NCBI GenBank assembly: GCA_963678675.1
Contig: OY783195.1
Location: 19,858,912 to 19,922,911 of the forward strand
Length of the DNA stretch: 64,000 nt
Direction of reading: 5' to 3'
Origin: Xiphydria camelus
Lineage: Eukaryota; Arthropoda; Insecta; Hymenoptera; Xiphydriidae
The notes under the pieces are model-generated. The model did no database searches. It was not told where the DNA came from and was given only the letters and a program-made list of their open reading frames with translations. A program made the position numbers and the translations under genes. Below are positions 11,466 through 22,990 of this stretch, piece by piece. The first letter of the stretch is position 1. Every line of letters begins with the position of its first letter.

Positions 11466-12056
11466 TAATATTGACATTCAAATGTATACACACAAATTTT
11501 TTTAGGAGTGAAAGAAACAAAATGGCGGCGCTACAGCTGATCAAACTTGACTCCTCGAAATTTGCGCCGTGGAACGCCCAGGTCCTTGTAGTTAACTAAA
11601 ATCAACGAACCAAATTTTTTCATTAATATAAGTCATTCCGCTTTTTGCATGAACTTGAATCTAACAAAAGAAAAAGGAAAAAAGACAAATTTGAGGGCAA
11701 AAAGAAAAAGTTAACTTTAAACGTTTTTCTTTTTGTTCTCAAATGTTCATTTTTGTTCTTTTTTTGTTACATTTAGGTTTATGTAAAGCGGAATGATTTG
11801 TTTTAATGAAAAAAATTTGGTTCGTTGGTTTTAGTTAACTACAAGGACCTGGGCGTTTCACGGCGTAAATTTCGAGGAGTCAAGTTTGATCAGCTGTAGC
11901 GCCGCCATTTTGTCTTTTCACTCATACAAAAATTTGTGTGTATACATTTGAATGTCAATATTATTATGTAATTTTATTCATTGGAATGAATGTGCTCTTA
12001 GTTCTTAGTAAAAAAATATTGAAAAACCTGCTGTCTGGAGGAGTTTCCCCCCTTAA
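11364..12056. repeat. Large palindrome that duplicates the Transib 3' end
   Basis: Sequence from 11,364 to about 11,700 is repeated in inverse from about 11,745 to 12,056, with a short spacer rich in GAAAAAG/CTTTTTC. The arms include the last codons of the Transib remnant (around the ATGAATAAAATTACATAATA stretch) and a shared ATGGCGGCGCTACAGCTG block. It could be a fold-back duplication at the end of the element or a palindromic element that captured the flank. Confidence 0.75.
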
Positions 12057-13155
12057 CATCAGATCCTCTTTTGATGGGAATGAGACCTATACCAAGAAAA
12101 TCAGGAATATGCACCTATTTTTTTTACATCAAAAATGGATTGAGCACGTAAAAAAAGTTGAGACGTATTTTTTTATTTTTGTTTCTGACGCGAAATTAAG
12201 CTGTAAGAAATTAATAAAGTTTGCGCTAAGCTCCGCCCACTTGAAATGGCCGGTCGAGCGGCACGCCGGGCCGTGACGTCACTATGCACTCTCGGATATC
12301 GCATTCGTGTTGGCGTCTGCAAAACCGTAAGCGTGTGTTATAGTTCTTCGTTTTGAGGACTGTTTAACTGTTTCGAGTACGAAGCTTGTGTTGTGCTGTG
12401 AAAATGGACAGTGGATTTGTACAAGGGAAATCTGACAATTTTTGCCGCAAATCGATGCTTTGTCAGTGTTCGCTTTTCTTGGATCAAACCCAGATTTCAT
12501 TGGAGCAGAAACGCGAAATATTAAAGCAATAAGGTAAGATTTAAAGATACGGTATGAATAAGTCAGATTGTATACCTCAAAATAAAATAAATAGCAGTTT
12601 GCCTATATGTAATTTGTAAATATACACGGTGTCGCCTTTTCGATGTACCTACGGAGTTTTGGGAAAAACGTTATAGAAAAAATCAAGTTACACATCCTCG
12701 GGGCCGATTTTGAAAACAAATTTAATGCTGTCAAAATCTCACGGCTAACTAGATCCAGTATTGAGATACAGGGTGTTTTTCATTTTTTGCCATTTCCTTC
12801 ATGGCCTTATATTCCGGTTATTTTTAAAGATAGAAGAACAGTATAACGGTAATTTTTCGTAGATTTTTATGTAGTTGTTTACAATAATATTTGTTTTTAA
12901 TATATGATTGGTATTAGATATTTATAAGTGGTATTATTTCATTCAATAGATACTACTCTTAGTTGTTATAAGTACTTTAAATTTGTATAAGTACTCTGCT
13001 GTTTTTCAACTATGTTGTTGGTAACTTTCTTTAAATTTACGTTATCTTAATGTAAATTTTTGGAAATATGCCATTAATAAAATATGTACAATATACAGTA
13101 CAATACAGTTACAACAATGTGCAAATATAGGTATATAACTGTACCTATAACTTAC
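12057..13155. other. Spacer with a short inverted TGACGTCA-containing end
   Basis: Mostly AT-rich DNA without a supported gene. GTGACGTCACTATGCAC at about 12,271 is repeated in inverse at about 13,492, bracketing the THAP exon; these may be degenerate ends of the element that carries it. Open frames at 12,282-12,500 and 12,643-12,846 show no motif. Confidence 0.35.
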
Positions 13156-13368
13156 ATTAAAATGGTCCTCACAACAGTATAGCGAGGTCTTTAGAGAAAG
13201 TGGCGGGTTCTTTTTCTTATCCCTCTTCATTGCCGTACACCACTTCTTCCGAATATCCTGATTTTTTGGAACGGAAAAGAATATTTTTTCCGGTGTTGCC
13301 ACAGATTTGTTTGTACATCTCGGCACTATACAATATTTATAAATCCTTCTTCCTTCCTTCTTCGACAT
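13156..13368 (-). pseudogene. THAP zinc-finger exon of a transposon-type protein
   Basis: From the ATG at 13,368 the frame encodes a THAP domain of C2CH type: the first pair of cysteines in YKYCIVPRCTN, a conserved W in KKWCTAM, and the last C..H in CCEDHF. It ends at a good splice donor (AAT|GTAAGT, minus strand), so it looks like a first exon. THAP domains bind DNA and occur at the N-terminus of P-element, Kolobok and other insect transposases as well as host proteins. No downstream exon is recognised before 12.1 kb, so the gene is partial. The sequence has no internal stop. Confidence 0.65.
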
Positions 13369-13479
13369 TCTACTATCAAACGTCAAACAAAAATAGTCAG
13401 AAAAAATAAACAAACTTCAACTTCACTTGTACTCTTCCGATACGCAAGGCATTGAGAAACAGACTAGAAGGTGCACTGG

Positions 13480-13690
13480 CGGGCCGGTTTCGTGCATAGT
13501 GACGTCACGAGCCAGCGCCTCCCACAACGGAGCGTTTTGAAATAAGTCACTGTGGGAGGCGTGGCCGTGCTACTTTTAAAGTAATGTTTTTGGGGTAGAA
13601 GTTTTTCTTATCAACTTTTCACTATTGGTACTGTGTTTTGAATAACTTTAACTACTATATCTGCTGTGTTTCATGCATATTAAAATTTCA
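13480..13690. repeat. Dispersed repeat, copy 1
   Basis: This block, including GTGGGAGGCGTGGCCGTGCT and a following AT-rich stretch ending near CATGCATATTAAAATT, recurs in inverse orientation at about 62,395-62,620. Both copies contain TGACGTCA near one edge. It probably represents the end of a transposon family, perhaps the one that carried the THAP exon. Confidence 0.65.
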
Positions 13691-14172
13691 TGCATATTCC
13701 TGATTGACTAAACCATCTTTGAAGTAGACTTTAGAACTTTCGCTGCCTTTTGATACTATAACTGATGAAAGTATAAGCAAAGAAGAATCGAGCGAATAAA
13801 GTGACACTGAAGAAAGTTCCGATAAAGAATCCTGAGAATCTTGCAGTTCTAATTGAAAATATGTACACATTACTGTAAATAAAAGTTAGACTCATACAAA
13901 ACTATTATTATTTTAAAAATATTGTCTCTCTCTATAAAGTAAAACCTATTCTAAAAAGTGATTAAGTGTAATATTTATGGAGCATACAAATTTCTTGAAA
14001 ATCTAATATAGAATCTAATATAGTATAATACAAATTTTGTTGCTCCTTTTATCTTTCATGCTCATAAATAAATAAAACATAAGTACATTAAAAGACTAGT
14101 GATTAAAGATTAGCGTCAAGTAATTTTCGAATTTATTTAATAACTGAAATAACTACATTATGAAGTAATAAT

Positions 14173-17100
14173 ACCTCGAGTATATGTATCCGATGGGCAA
14201 GTCGTCGGGCACATTCCACTGGAAGTCATCGAGGTTCTCAACCCACTGGAAGCCTCCGTACGGGAGATGTTGAGTTTGCCCAGCCGTACAGGTTATTCAC
14301 GTCGTAGTACATGAGGTACTTCGTCTGCTCTTCGGGATTGTACTTCCTCATGTACTCGTTGTTGGCTCGGGCGTAACGGTTGCTACACTGGCTGACGCCG
14401 CCTCGAATGCCCTGCTCGGCGAACATGAGCATGTTGATGTCGGTGAGCAGTTGCAACTCGATCCCGGTGTACTTTAGCATGGCGTTTCACGTAAGGCCAG
14501 GTGTGGTGTAGTAGTGGGCCGGGTCCATACCGTACGCTTCGAGACAGTTGCAGCGAAAGTTCTCGAACACGTCTGCCAGCAGCAGAACGTCGGTCTTGAG
14601 GTATAGGTCCGCATACTCGCCCAGGGTTCCCACGTTGAACTCACGCCAGACCCTCTGGGCATGTTCGTAGTCCCCGTCGGAGATGTCGCAGCCGTTGAGA
14701 CGACTGTGAAATTGTTGCTTATAGTCGGCAGCTCCGTCGCGTCCAGTTTATCCCACGCGTCGAGGAACTCGTAGGAGAAGATCTCTTTCCGCTTCAGCAA
14801 TGTAAACTGCTCGGCTCGGATCTGCGGGAATTCGCTCTTTGTGATCATCGGTTCCGCGAGGTAAGACGCTAACTTCTCCGGCGACGATGCCATGAAACGG
14901 ACGGAGTCGATGAATCGAAGGGCGATGCTACTGTCAGGTGGAAATGTCCTTTATGATGAGGTGGCTGTCGTAACCGCTGAGATTGTGGAAGATGACGGGA
15001 ATGGTGCGCGAATCCTGATAATTCAGGTTACAGCCCTCGTGCACTGCGTCCCTTTATCGACCGGTGAGATGGCAGTGGTCTCGAACTCTCTTCGCATCCA
15101 GCAGCGGCTTCTCGCAAACGTAGCAGTTCTCGGCAGCGCGAAAAGCCTCCTCCTGTTCCTCCGTGAGCGGTTGCATGGAAACGATATGCTTGAGGATTCC
15201 TACAACCTGCTCGGCCAGCTCAGAAAGTTCGCGCGCGAACCATTCAGCGGGTTTCGAGTCCCGAAAGCTGTTGTAGCGGGACAACGTGTCGTCGTAGCTG
15301 CACCTTACGTAGTATCCCACGCTGAACGGTTCTTGCACTTGACACTCTCTCGTCTTGCTAGTCTGCTGCAGGTCGACATTCTTCAGGAGACACTCGAAAT
15401 CAGCGTAGACGACAAACGGCACCTTCTCCTTGAAGTTAACCCTTTGTTGCATCGTGTTGCTAAATTGCTATACAATTAATATTTCTCTTGTATTTATGCT
15501 ATTTGACTGACTGGCACAGTTTAACGCATTTGTTACATAAAGTACAGTATTTTTAGTTTTACGGTTTGTTCTTAGAAAAAAAAAAGAAAAAGAGATCAGC
15601 TGCTCATGTATCGGCAAAGAACGTCAGACTGGACGAAATCAACCATTAGATGATCTATAAAGAAAAACACGACAAAGATGTAAACTTCCTAATTGTAAGG
15701 GTTTTACCCACTATAGATGTTCGAAATGTACTGTTTACTTGCGTCCAAAGACAAAAACTATTTTTGTCAATTCCATTCTTAATAATTTACGATGTACCTT
15801 TGCATAATGTGCAAATTTGCTGCAGACTATTTTTGTATTTTTAATAAATTTTGAAAATGATCACATTTTTAAATTATTTTCCTGTTATCATATTTGACAT
15901 TTAGAACTCAAAAAAGTAATTTTAACGAAAATAAAAAAAATCATGCAACAAAGGGTTAAAATTCTTAAAAGTCAAGGTGCTGTGCATCGGTGCGGGCATC
16001 TTGACCTTGCACCTATTCATCTGACCGCAGTTGATTTCGTGGGCTTCCAGCTTTTCAGTACTCCAGAAGCAGTGCAGGCAGCGATCGCAGATGTACTTCT
16101 TTCCGTCCCTTCGTGAAAGCTGGATGCTGACTAGCCGAGAAAGGTCCTTTATCCACACGTAGTAGTAGATGGTGAGTGTTTCGTCTTCCTCATTCTCTTA
16201 CACCTCCTCATCCTCCTCCCCCTTATCGACGTAGCGAACTTGAATCATAATGAGATTCACATGCTTGTTCTTCTTGTGCGAGGTAACGTGGATGGGGCGA
16301 TCGTAAATTTTTCTTTCCGCTTCAGCAGAATGAAGACGTTGACCGAGAGCTCGTTCTGCTTCTCAAACTGTGGGACCTCTCTCGGCATCACTGGGAAGTC
16401 TATGCCCACAAGGTTCAGTTCATTTTCATGCGACCTGTACACTGACACACGATAGGAATGACGATCAACGGGGTGTAGCGCTGAAAGGAGTGCCCACTTG
16501 AAACACTGGTTGTCGGTGTTCCGCACGTTGACACATGCTTTCTTCTTCCCGATAAACTCTGAAAATTCCAGGGAGGAGCTACCCCTCATAGGGTTGTATC
16601 GGTTCACGCAGATGGTCAAATTAATGACGACTCGCAAAGTCCAACTCGAGTCTCGCTCCTGAAATTCGTTCATTTGCCGGAGAATGGGGTCTCGCACATT
16701 CCCGACGAACCACTGCTTCATATCGGTAGTCTGCAGGAACGGAACGTTCCTTGTGGCGAAGTTCTTCAGCTCGACGATCTCTTCGTCATTCTTGACGATG
16801 CTGTATTCACACTCCAACACGGCATTCACCTTCAAGGCGTTCTCCTTCTTCAGCGCGTTCTTGATGCGCGATTTGAAGAGAGCTTGCGCGTCCTGCAGGA
16901 AGGCAGCGGCATCCAGGTTTCGCAGGTTGACGATCACTCCCATGCGGATGCGTCCCTCGAACGCCGACTGAAGATCCTCCCACGAGACACGACCGTTGCG
17001 CCTCTATTCACGTTTATCCAGACGTCCGCCTGTCACGAGCAAGCTGTTGAGTTTTCGATTGTAACTCTTCACTTGTCGAATGGCGGCCAGGCACCGTTGT

Positions 17101-17261
17101 TTGCCAGACACCGATGTTCCCTCTCGGTGCATCATTCGTCCGAGCAGCCGCAAACTCTTGACCCCTTCTTAGATGTTGATGGGATCGACACTCTTGCGAG
17201 CGATGAGCTGGAAGGCCTCTCGATGGGTGTTCACGATATCCTTGCACTGTTCCGAAGACAT
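14173..17261 (-). pseudogene. Virus/Polinton-like family B DNA polymerase, broken
   Basis: Read on the minus strand from ATG 17,261, an N-terminal region (about 17,261-16,260) is followed by a C2H2-like finger (ICDRCLHCF..HEINC, 16,100-16,050), the 3'-5' exonuclease motif YADFECLL (about 15,410), a further exonuclease-type block (about 14,600) and the polymerase A motif DVNNLYGW (about 14,290). Such proteins replicate Polintons, linear plasmids and related viruses. The copy is dead: stops at about 17,170, 17,005 and 16,198, several frameshifts, a 516-bp MITE at 15,440-15,955, and no palm C-terminus beyond 14,173. Neighbouring Polinton genes (integrase, capsid, ATPase) are not seen, so the full element type is uncertain. 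Confidence 0.75.
15440..15955. mobile_element. piggyBac-like MITE inside the polymerase pseudogene
   Basis: TTAA lies at 15436-15439 and 15956-15959 with terminal inverted repeats CCCTTTGTTGCAT. Both TTAA target and CCC start fit piggyBac. Removing the element and one TTAA lets the polymerase reading frame continue directly, so the insertion is precise and later than the coding sequence. It is non-coding. Confidence 0.85.
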
Positions 17262-17289
17262 GTTGTCATTTCAAGAGCGAGTTTTGACT

Positions 17290-17966
17290 GATGGCGTGAG
17301 CGCGATGCCACGCGATATTTGAGCAAAGACGCTTTGGTGGTTGGTGGCGAGGTAGGGAGATTAACGTGTTCGTGACTGTCGAGAAGCGGTGACGTCATCG
17401 TCGGTGAGCTCGAACTCTTCAGCAGCGTTGAAATTTGATAGCAAGTCGGAATCTGCAATCGGGGCGTGAGGGGAGTGGGGGTTTGCAGCCGCGTCATCAC
17501 GTCTCAAGGACTCCGGGAATCGGGTATATGCAGTAACGTTGAAATTTGATAGCAAGATAATGCACGTGCGAGTCGGAACCTACACGCTCGGGGAGTGAGG
17601 GAATGGCGGAGGTCATCGCGATGGCGCTGCGAGCGCGTTCGGAATCCACGACGTGGCGCTGCAAGTAGGGTCGGGGTCCCCGCGAAATGACGCTGCGGTG
17701 ATTGCGCGATCCTCTTTACCGACTAACATCATTCGGCCGGCAACGCTGGTGAGCTCGAACTCTTCAGCAGCGCTGTGGGGAGCGGTGGGCCGCGAGATGG
17801 CGCTACGAGCGAGGTCGGGGTCCCCGCGAGATGTCGCTGCGGGGGGCCGCGAGATGGCGCTGCAAGTGATGTCGGGGTTCACGGGGTTGCGGTGCGGTGG
17901 TCGCGCGCACCTCTTTACCGACTGTCGCCACTCGGTCGGTAACGTCGGTGAGCTCGAACTCTTCAG
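17290..17966. repeat. GC-rich subrepeat block upstream of the polymerase gene
   Basis: Irregular repeats of GAGATGGCGCTGC and of a longer unit containing TTGAAATTTGATAGCAAG, the latter at about 17,425 and 17,545. A reverse-complement relative of the block lies at 48,040-48,640. GC content and CpG density exceed the surroundings. Its position just upstream of the polymerase ATG suggests promoter or terminal-repeat sequence of that element (inference). It contains ACCGACT.TCGGTCGGTAA motifs that recur at 21,970-22,060. Confidence 0.55.
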
Positions 17967-18240
17967 GGCCGGTATTATAAAGTCCGGTTGACCGAAGGTT
18001 GAGCTTGAACTGGCGGTTGAACTGCAGTTTGCGTATTATAAAACATCGACCGGAGGTTGAACCGTCGGTTTAGGTGAACTACTAGTTGACGTTGGGATTG
18101 ACTGTCAACTCTCGGTTGAAATAGTAACAACATAACCTCAAAGAAGGTATAATCGGCGGGAAACCGAGAAGTGTTGCTAATCTATTCCGTAAACTTTGGT
18201 TTCGTTTTGTTATAAATATAATTTTGTTATAAAAATTTAA

Positions 18241-19576
18241 ATGGCATCATCGTGTAATGATAGAAATAATATAAGACTTTGGGAAGATAGTACCGACAGT
18301 GTCGATTCAAGTGATTCTGATGCAGAATATGAGGAACGTAGAAGGGCAATAGTTCATAGGGCTCCAAGAAATTTTAGAATACGTGTCGATCATTTTCAAA
18401 TATGAAATGATGAAGAGTTTAGAATGAGGTTTCGCCTTAGTAAAGAGACAGTGACAATGTTAGAGCAGAGAATTGGAAATGACATAGCACCAAAAACTGA
18501 AAGGTAAATTAGAACCATATGAAAGTAAATATATTTTACATGCTTGCGAATTTTTCAAGAATCATGCTGTAACTGCAATGCAAAAAATACTACTTTTATT
18601 AAGGTTTTGTGCTACTGGATGTATGCTGCAAAGCATTGGTGACTTTGCAGGTATGCATAAAACCACAGCGGGCCAAGTCATCAAGAAAGTACTTAGGAGA
18701 ATAATTTCATTAGCACCAGACTACATAAAGATGTCAAGCAACTAGCCAGATCAAGAAACGGTGAAACAGAAGTTTTACAATATAGCTCGATTTCCTCGAG
18801 TAATAGGTGCCATCGATTGTACCCATATCAAAATAATTTCACCAGATAATTTCTGTTTTGCATTTTGATCTGTATATGTATTTATTTAATTATAATTGTG
18901 TGTTTATAGGAGGAGATAATGCAGAATACTTTAGAAATAGGAAGGGCTATTTTTCACTTAACGTTCAAGTAGTAGGAGATGCAGATTTATTTATCAGGGA
19001 CATTGTTACTTGTTGGCCTGGTTCAACTCATGACCAGACAATATTTAATAACAGTCGAGTGAAGGCCCGATTTGAAAACGAGGAATTTAGTAATGGAGTA
19101 CTGCTTGGCGATTCAGGATATGCTTTAAAAAGATACGTAATAACACCATTGCTTAACCTAGCAACACAAGCGGAACAACTATTTAACGAATCACAAATTA
19201 GAAGTCGAAACCCAATTGAAAGATTATTCGGTGTACTGAAGCGGAGGTTTCCTCTTCTATCTCTTGGAATAAGGTTATCTCTGTTGATATGGCACAATCA
19301 ATAATAGTAGCATGTGCAGTATTACATAATATAGCCCTTAGTGCGAACGAGCAAGATCCCATTCAGGATCCAGACATTAATTTAGATTTGTTAGACGCTA
19401 ATGAAAATGATATGGTTGCTGATAATAATCACCATAATTATAGAGAAGATTTTATTGTATATTTTCTAAATTTAAAAAAAATATATATAGAAACTAATAA
19501 TAATTATGGCCAGTTGTTCCATCTTCAAGGTAGAATTTATCCTCCCGGTAAACCATCTACCTGCCAATCGGAGTAG
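18241..19576 (+). pseudogene. PIF/Harbinger (HARBI1-like) transposase
   Basis: An acidic N-terminus from ATG 18,241 is followed by the DDE domain. Catalytic acids are seen in IGAIDCTHIKI (about 18,800), CWPGSTHDQTIF (about 19,020) and NPIERLFGVLKRRFP (about 19,220). A helix near the C-terminus reads ACAVLHNIAL. Exons are interrupted by likely introns (about 18,504-18,559 and 18,850-18,909). The second has acceptor TTTATAG|GAG but its donor is changed from GTAATT to ATAATT relative to the partial copy at 20,019. Stops occur at about 18,403 and 18,743, and a one-base frameshift at about 19,275. It is inactive. The Myb/SANT partner gene lies convergently downstream. Confidence 0.85.
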
Positions 19577-19947
19577 CCGATAAGCGATTTGCCGAGAGGA
19601 TAAATCTTACCTATAGTAGATGGAACAATCGGCCCCTAGTGTTAAAACTTGTTGCTGTTGCTGAACCTTCTTAAGTGTTCTTCAATGTTATATTTGTAGT
19701 GTAATTTTGTATTTTATAATTGGTTGCACCTTTTGATTGTTTTATTTATGTTATTAATTGTATTTTCCTGCTTTGTAATTGGATTTAGGATGTTGTAATT
19801 GTGATTTTGTAATTGGATTTGGATTTTGTAATTGGATAAAAAACTAGGGAAACCGGCGCGTATGATTTGTGTTAATCACTGTTCCCCTTCAGATGCCAAT
19901 TGTTCCGTTACCACAGGAATGATACATTGGTCGTCTTTGAATCGTGT

Positions 19948-20130
19948 CAGAAGTTTTTCAATACAGCTCGATTTCCTCGAGTGATAGGTGCCATCGATTG
20001 TACCCATATGAAAATAATTTCACCAGGTAATTTCTGTTTTGCATTTTGATCTGTATATGTATTTATTTAATTATTAATGTTTGTTTATAGGAGGAGATAA
20101 TGCAGTCGAGTGAAGGCCCAATTTGAACAT
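19948..20130 (+). pseudogene. Partial second copy of the Harbinger transposase
   Basis: This fragment repeats the FPRVIGAIDCTH region and the following intron of the gene at 18,241. The intron donor here is intact (CAG|GTAATT). After GGAGGAGATAATGCAG it jumps about 140 bp ahead of the full copy to TCGAGTGAAGGCCC, an internal deletion. It ends near 20,130 against MITE sequence. Confidence 0.8.
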
Positions 20131-20255
20131 TTAATAGGTCACCGTAGCTAATGAGGACATGAGAATTAATTGTTAATTGGCTAGTATATTTAAAAATGAC
20201 ATTTTAGAAAGTCACTAGCGACAGAATGTGAGACGCTGGGCGTATGTCTGGAAAA
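20130..20255. mobile_element. Truncated MITE (relative of 57,533-57,743)
   Basis: GTCACTAGCGACAGAATGTG and the upstream ATGACATTTTAGAAA stretch match the TA-flanked MITE at 57,533-57,743. Only one arm and part of the interior are present. Confidence 0.6.
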
Positions 20256-20690
20256 TGTATAACATTAATATAAACTAAATTAATTAAAATACGATAAGTA
20301 AAAGCAAATTGGTTATTACAATTTTAAATAATCGAAAAGAAAACTTCCAAATGCCTTGTTTAAAAATAAAGATTTATTTAAAACATACACATTTTTATTT
20401 CCGTAGTCTTCGTCTTCGTGGGGATTTACGTATTATTTTAGACAAATCAATGGTTTTCGATTTCAAAATATACTGACACGTAATTTTACAATATTTTTCT
20501 ATATTTTACATCTTCTGGGTCTTCTCCACTACATTATTTTGAATGACGGCCTCTTCCTTCGACAAACTTGACTGGTGTTGATCCTTCTATCTTCTATTGC
20601 TGCACATACCCGGTTCTTGGATCCTCAACGTACCAACCTCGGCTGGTCTCGAGAGGGAAAGATGGACCTGCAACAATTTTATTAGCTAAC

Positions 20691-21960
20691 CTACCCTAAG
20701 TTTAGCTGAAAATCTGAAATTTCAGTGTCCTGTTTTTTTAGGAGGCGAATTTCAAGTTGAATCTTTTCATTTTGTAATTTTTGATGAAGCAGTTTCTCAT
20801 TGCAGAGCTGCTGCTCTATTTCCTCTTTTCTCATCCTCACTGCATGAAACTCCCTCTCTGTGGTCATCCTCATTGCATAAAGCTCCTGTTCTGTTTCCTC
20901 CTTTGTCATCCTCGCTGCATGAAACTCCCTATCTCTAGCTGCTTCCTCTTCTAGTAATTGTTTCTTTAAGTTAAACATCTGTAACTTAGTATTTTGATCA
21001 TCGCCTCCTTCTGATGTGTCCATTTTCTTCCGCTTTACTTGTAACAGCTTATGTTTCCCCGATTTCAGCATTTTTTGTGTATAATCAGACCAATCTGTAT
21101 GGATAAATAATAACAATTGTTACTGCCTGCCAATGTAAGGTTGCTGTATCATTTACATTACCTTTATTTGCTTCAGAAGCAACAATCTGCATAGGTTGGG
21201 ACGTAGTAGCAATTTCCTCCGATACTTGCATGTCATCGTTTAAAATTATAGGATGATAACTATCATCCAGTATTTCTATATTGGGTTCTGTATCACCTAA
21301 ATGCATAACATTTATTTTATACAAATATAAAAAAATGTCAATATTAATGTGTGTTCTATTAGGAAATATGTCAGCAATGTGAAAATGTAATTAACTACCT
21401 TTTATAATACGAATCTATTTCTGTACGTTTTTAAACGTGCGTCATATCATCTAATATAACTAAAAGTATAGAACGAACACTACAAAAATTTAGGAAAAAT
21501 CTAATATGGATAATATACATAAATATTCCTGTACATCTACCATATCGCTATCACCCTGACTTGGTTCCAAACCATTTATGGAGAAGCTGATTATGCTTTT
21601 TATTTTCTCATAAAGCAGTTTCAGTGCTGCTTTTATATCGGGCCCCTCTATACCACCACCAGTTTTGTATAACATCTGCTCCTTCGCTGCTTCATACTTA
21701 CGAACTTCTTTTTTTAAATTATCAAATTTACAACGTAGCTGCCCCGAAATTCTAAGTTCTGTTGTTGAGGAATTATACGTCTCTACTATTTTGTCCCAAG
21801 TAGCAGTCTCTCATTAAATTTATATAATTATACCTATTATTATATCACGTTAAATATGTATCTGTGTTACCTTTTCCTTCCATGTTATAGCATCCGTTTT
21901 TTTACGTTCCACAATACTTCTATAACTTGTTATTATGTCTACAAGACGGTGACAGTCCGT
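20691..21960 (-). CDS. Harbinger Myb/SANT-like partner protein (multi-exon, 5' end missing)
   Basis: Four minus-strand segments join with consensus splice sites: about 21,960-21,874 (donor AAAG|GTAACA), about 21,812-21,541 (donor ATG|GTAGAT), 21,296-21,162 (acceptor TTTAG|GTGAT, donor AAAG|GTAATG) and 21,095-20,691 (acceptor CATACAG|ATTGG). The first two encode a Myb/SANT-like DNA-binding domain (VDIITSYRSIVERKKTDA, ATWDKIVETYNSS). The last encodes a charged coiled coil with repeated MTKEE/MRKEE heptads. In PIF/Harbinger elements such a protein escorts the transposase to DNA. No start codon is seen: the 5' end runs into the GC-rich repeat near 21,965. No internal stop was noticed in the exons. 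Confidence 0.7.
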
Positions 21961-22471
21961 GAGTTCCACCTGCAACCGCGCGACCTACTCGGTCGGTAAA
22001 GTAGAACGGCCCACACAGCTTATAACTCAACCTACTCGGTCGGTAATGTCGGGTGAGCTAGAACTGTCCTAGTTTAACTACTTAAATTAACATATTTACC
22101 TATATTTGTCATTATACTAAAGAAATAATTGCAATAAGCTTAAATACCATAACATATTCAAATTTTGATGTGTAAACATCTATTACGGCGGTATGAGGGT
22201 ACACCTCGGGAAACGGGACGGAAATGTGAAACCGGATGTGATTAGTGCGCAGTGATTCGTGCGCAGCTACTTGAGCGCTTACGGCCTAAGGTGGCATTAC
22301 ATTTTCATGTCGATGATGTCGATATAGTAAATCGCTATACAACTACTACTAGCGCAGCTAGCATTGGTGACGCACACAAGCCTAGTCACTTTCTCCTAGC
22401 TTTCCCACGCGCTCCGTAAACAGCTAACACTTGTACCTCTGTCTAAATAATCTATATATACCGTAATACCG
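21961..22471. other. Repeat flank and spacer
   Basis: The first 110 bp contain two TACTCGGTCGGTAA motifs shared with the GC-rich block at 17.9 kb, so the Harbinger genes sit between two related repeat fragments. The rest is AT-rich with no feature I can support. Confidence 0.4.
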
Positions 22472-22473
22472 TA

Positions 22474-22848
22474 CCGTATGTATCTTCCCAAATTAAACAA
22501 GCAGAGATACCGACATTGTCGAAACTTTACCGATGGTCAAGAATTTTATAGTTAAAGTTGGCTTGAGAAGAGTGCGCTGTGTGTGCTGCGTGAGAGCGAA
22601 AAGTGTCGAACGGCTGATTTCCCGATAGCTGTTAATTCAAGAGATCGAAGTGTTTCGTCTATTATTCAATACTTCGATTTTTCGAATTGACAGCTATCGG
22701 GAAATCAGACGTTTGACACTTTTCGCTCTCACGCAGCACACACAGCGCACTCTTCTCAAGCCAACTCTAACAATCAAATTCTTGACCGTCGGTAAAGTTT
22801 CGACAATGTCGGTATCTCTGCTTGTTTAATTTGGGATGATACATACGG
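22474..22848. mobile_element. Hairpin MITE, chain unit 1
   Basis: Inverted arms of about 180 bp start CCGTATGTATC; TA lies outside each end (22472-22473, 22849-22850). The core (GAGAAGAGTGCGCTGTG... and TTTCCCGATAGCTG) is shared with the element at 56,401-56,815. It is the first of five abutting units. Confidence 0.8.
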
Positions 22849-22852
22849 TATA

Positions 22853-22988
22853 CCGCACGTCCCATAAGAAACGCAACAACGACATTTTTCTTCGGCAGTA
22901 TTTGCCGACGGTGTTTGAGTCTTTTACATGTACACCGTTGGCAAATACTGCCGAAGGTAAATGTCGCTTGTTGCGATTCTTACGGGAT
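22853..22988. mobile_element. Short hairpin MITE, chain unit 2
   Basis: About 65-bp arms pair around CTTCGGCAGTATTTGCC and its inverse. The unit begins immediately after the TA that ends unit 1. Its right end merges into unit 3, so its exact limit is uncertain. Confidence 0.65.
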
Positions 22989-22990
22989 AC

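Noticed and set aside
14892..15479. 195-residue plus-strand open frame
   Set aside because: It is antisense to the polymerase B pseudogene, whose minus-strand motifs (exonuclease YADFECLL, HCHLTGR) explain the open frame; the plus-strand product has no recognisable motif.
16674..17291. 205-residue plus-strand open frame
   Set aside because: Antisense shadow of the N-terminal polymerase B region; the minus strand carries the conserved family blocks.
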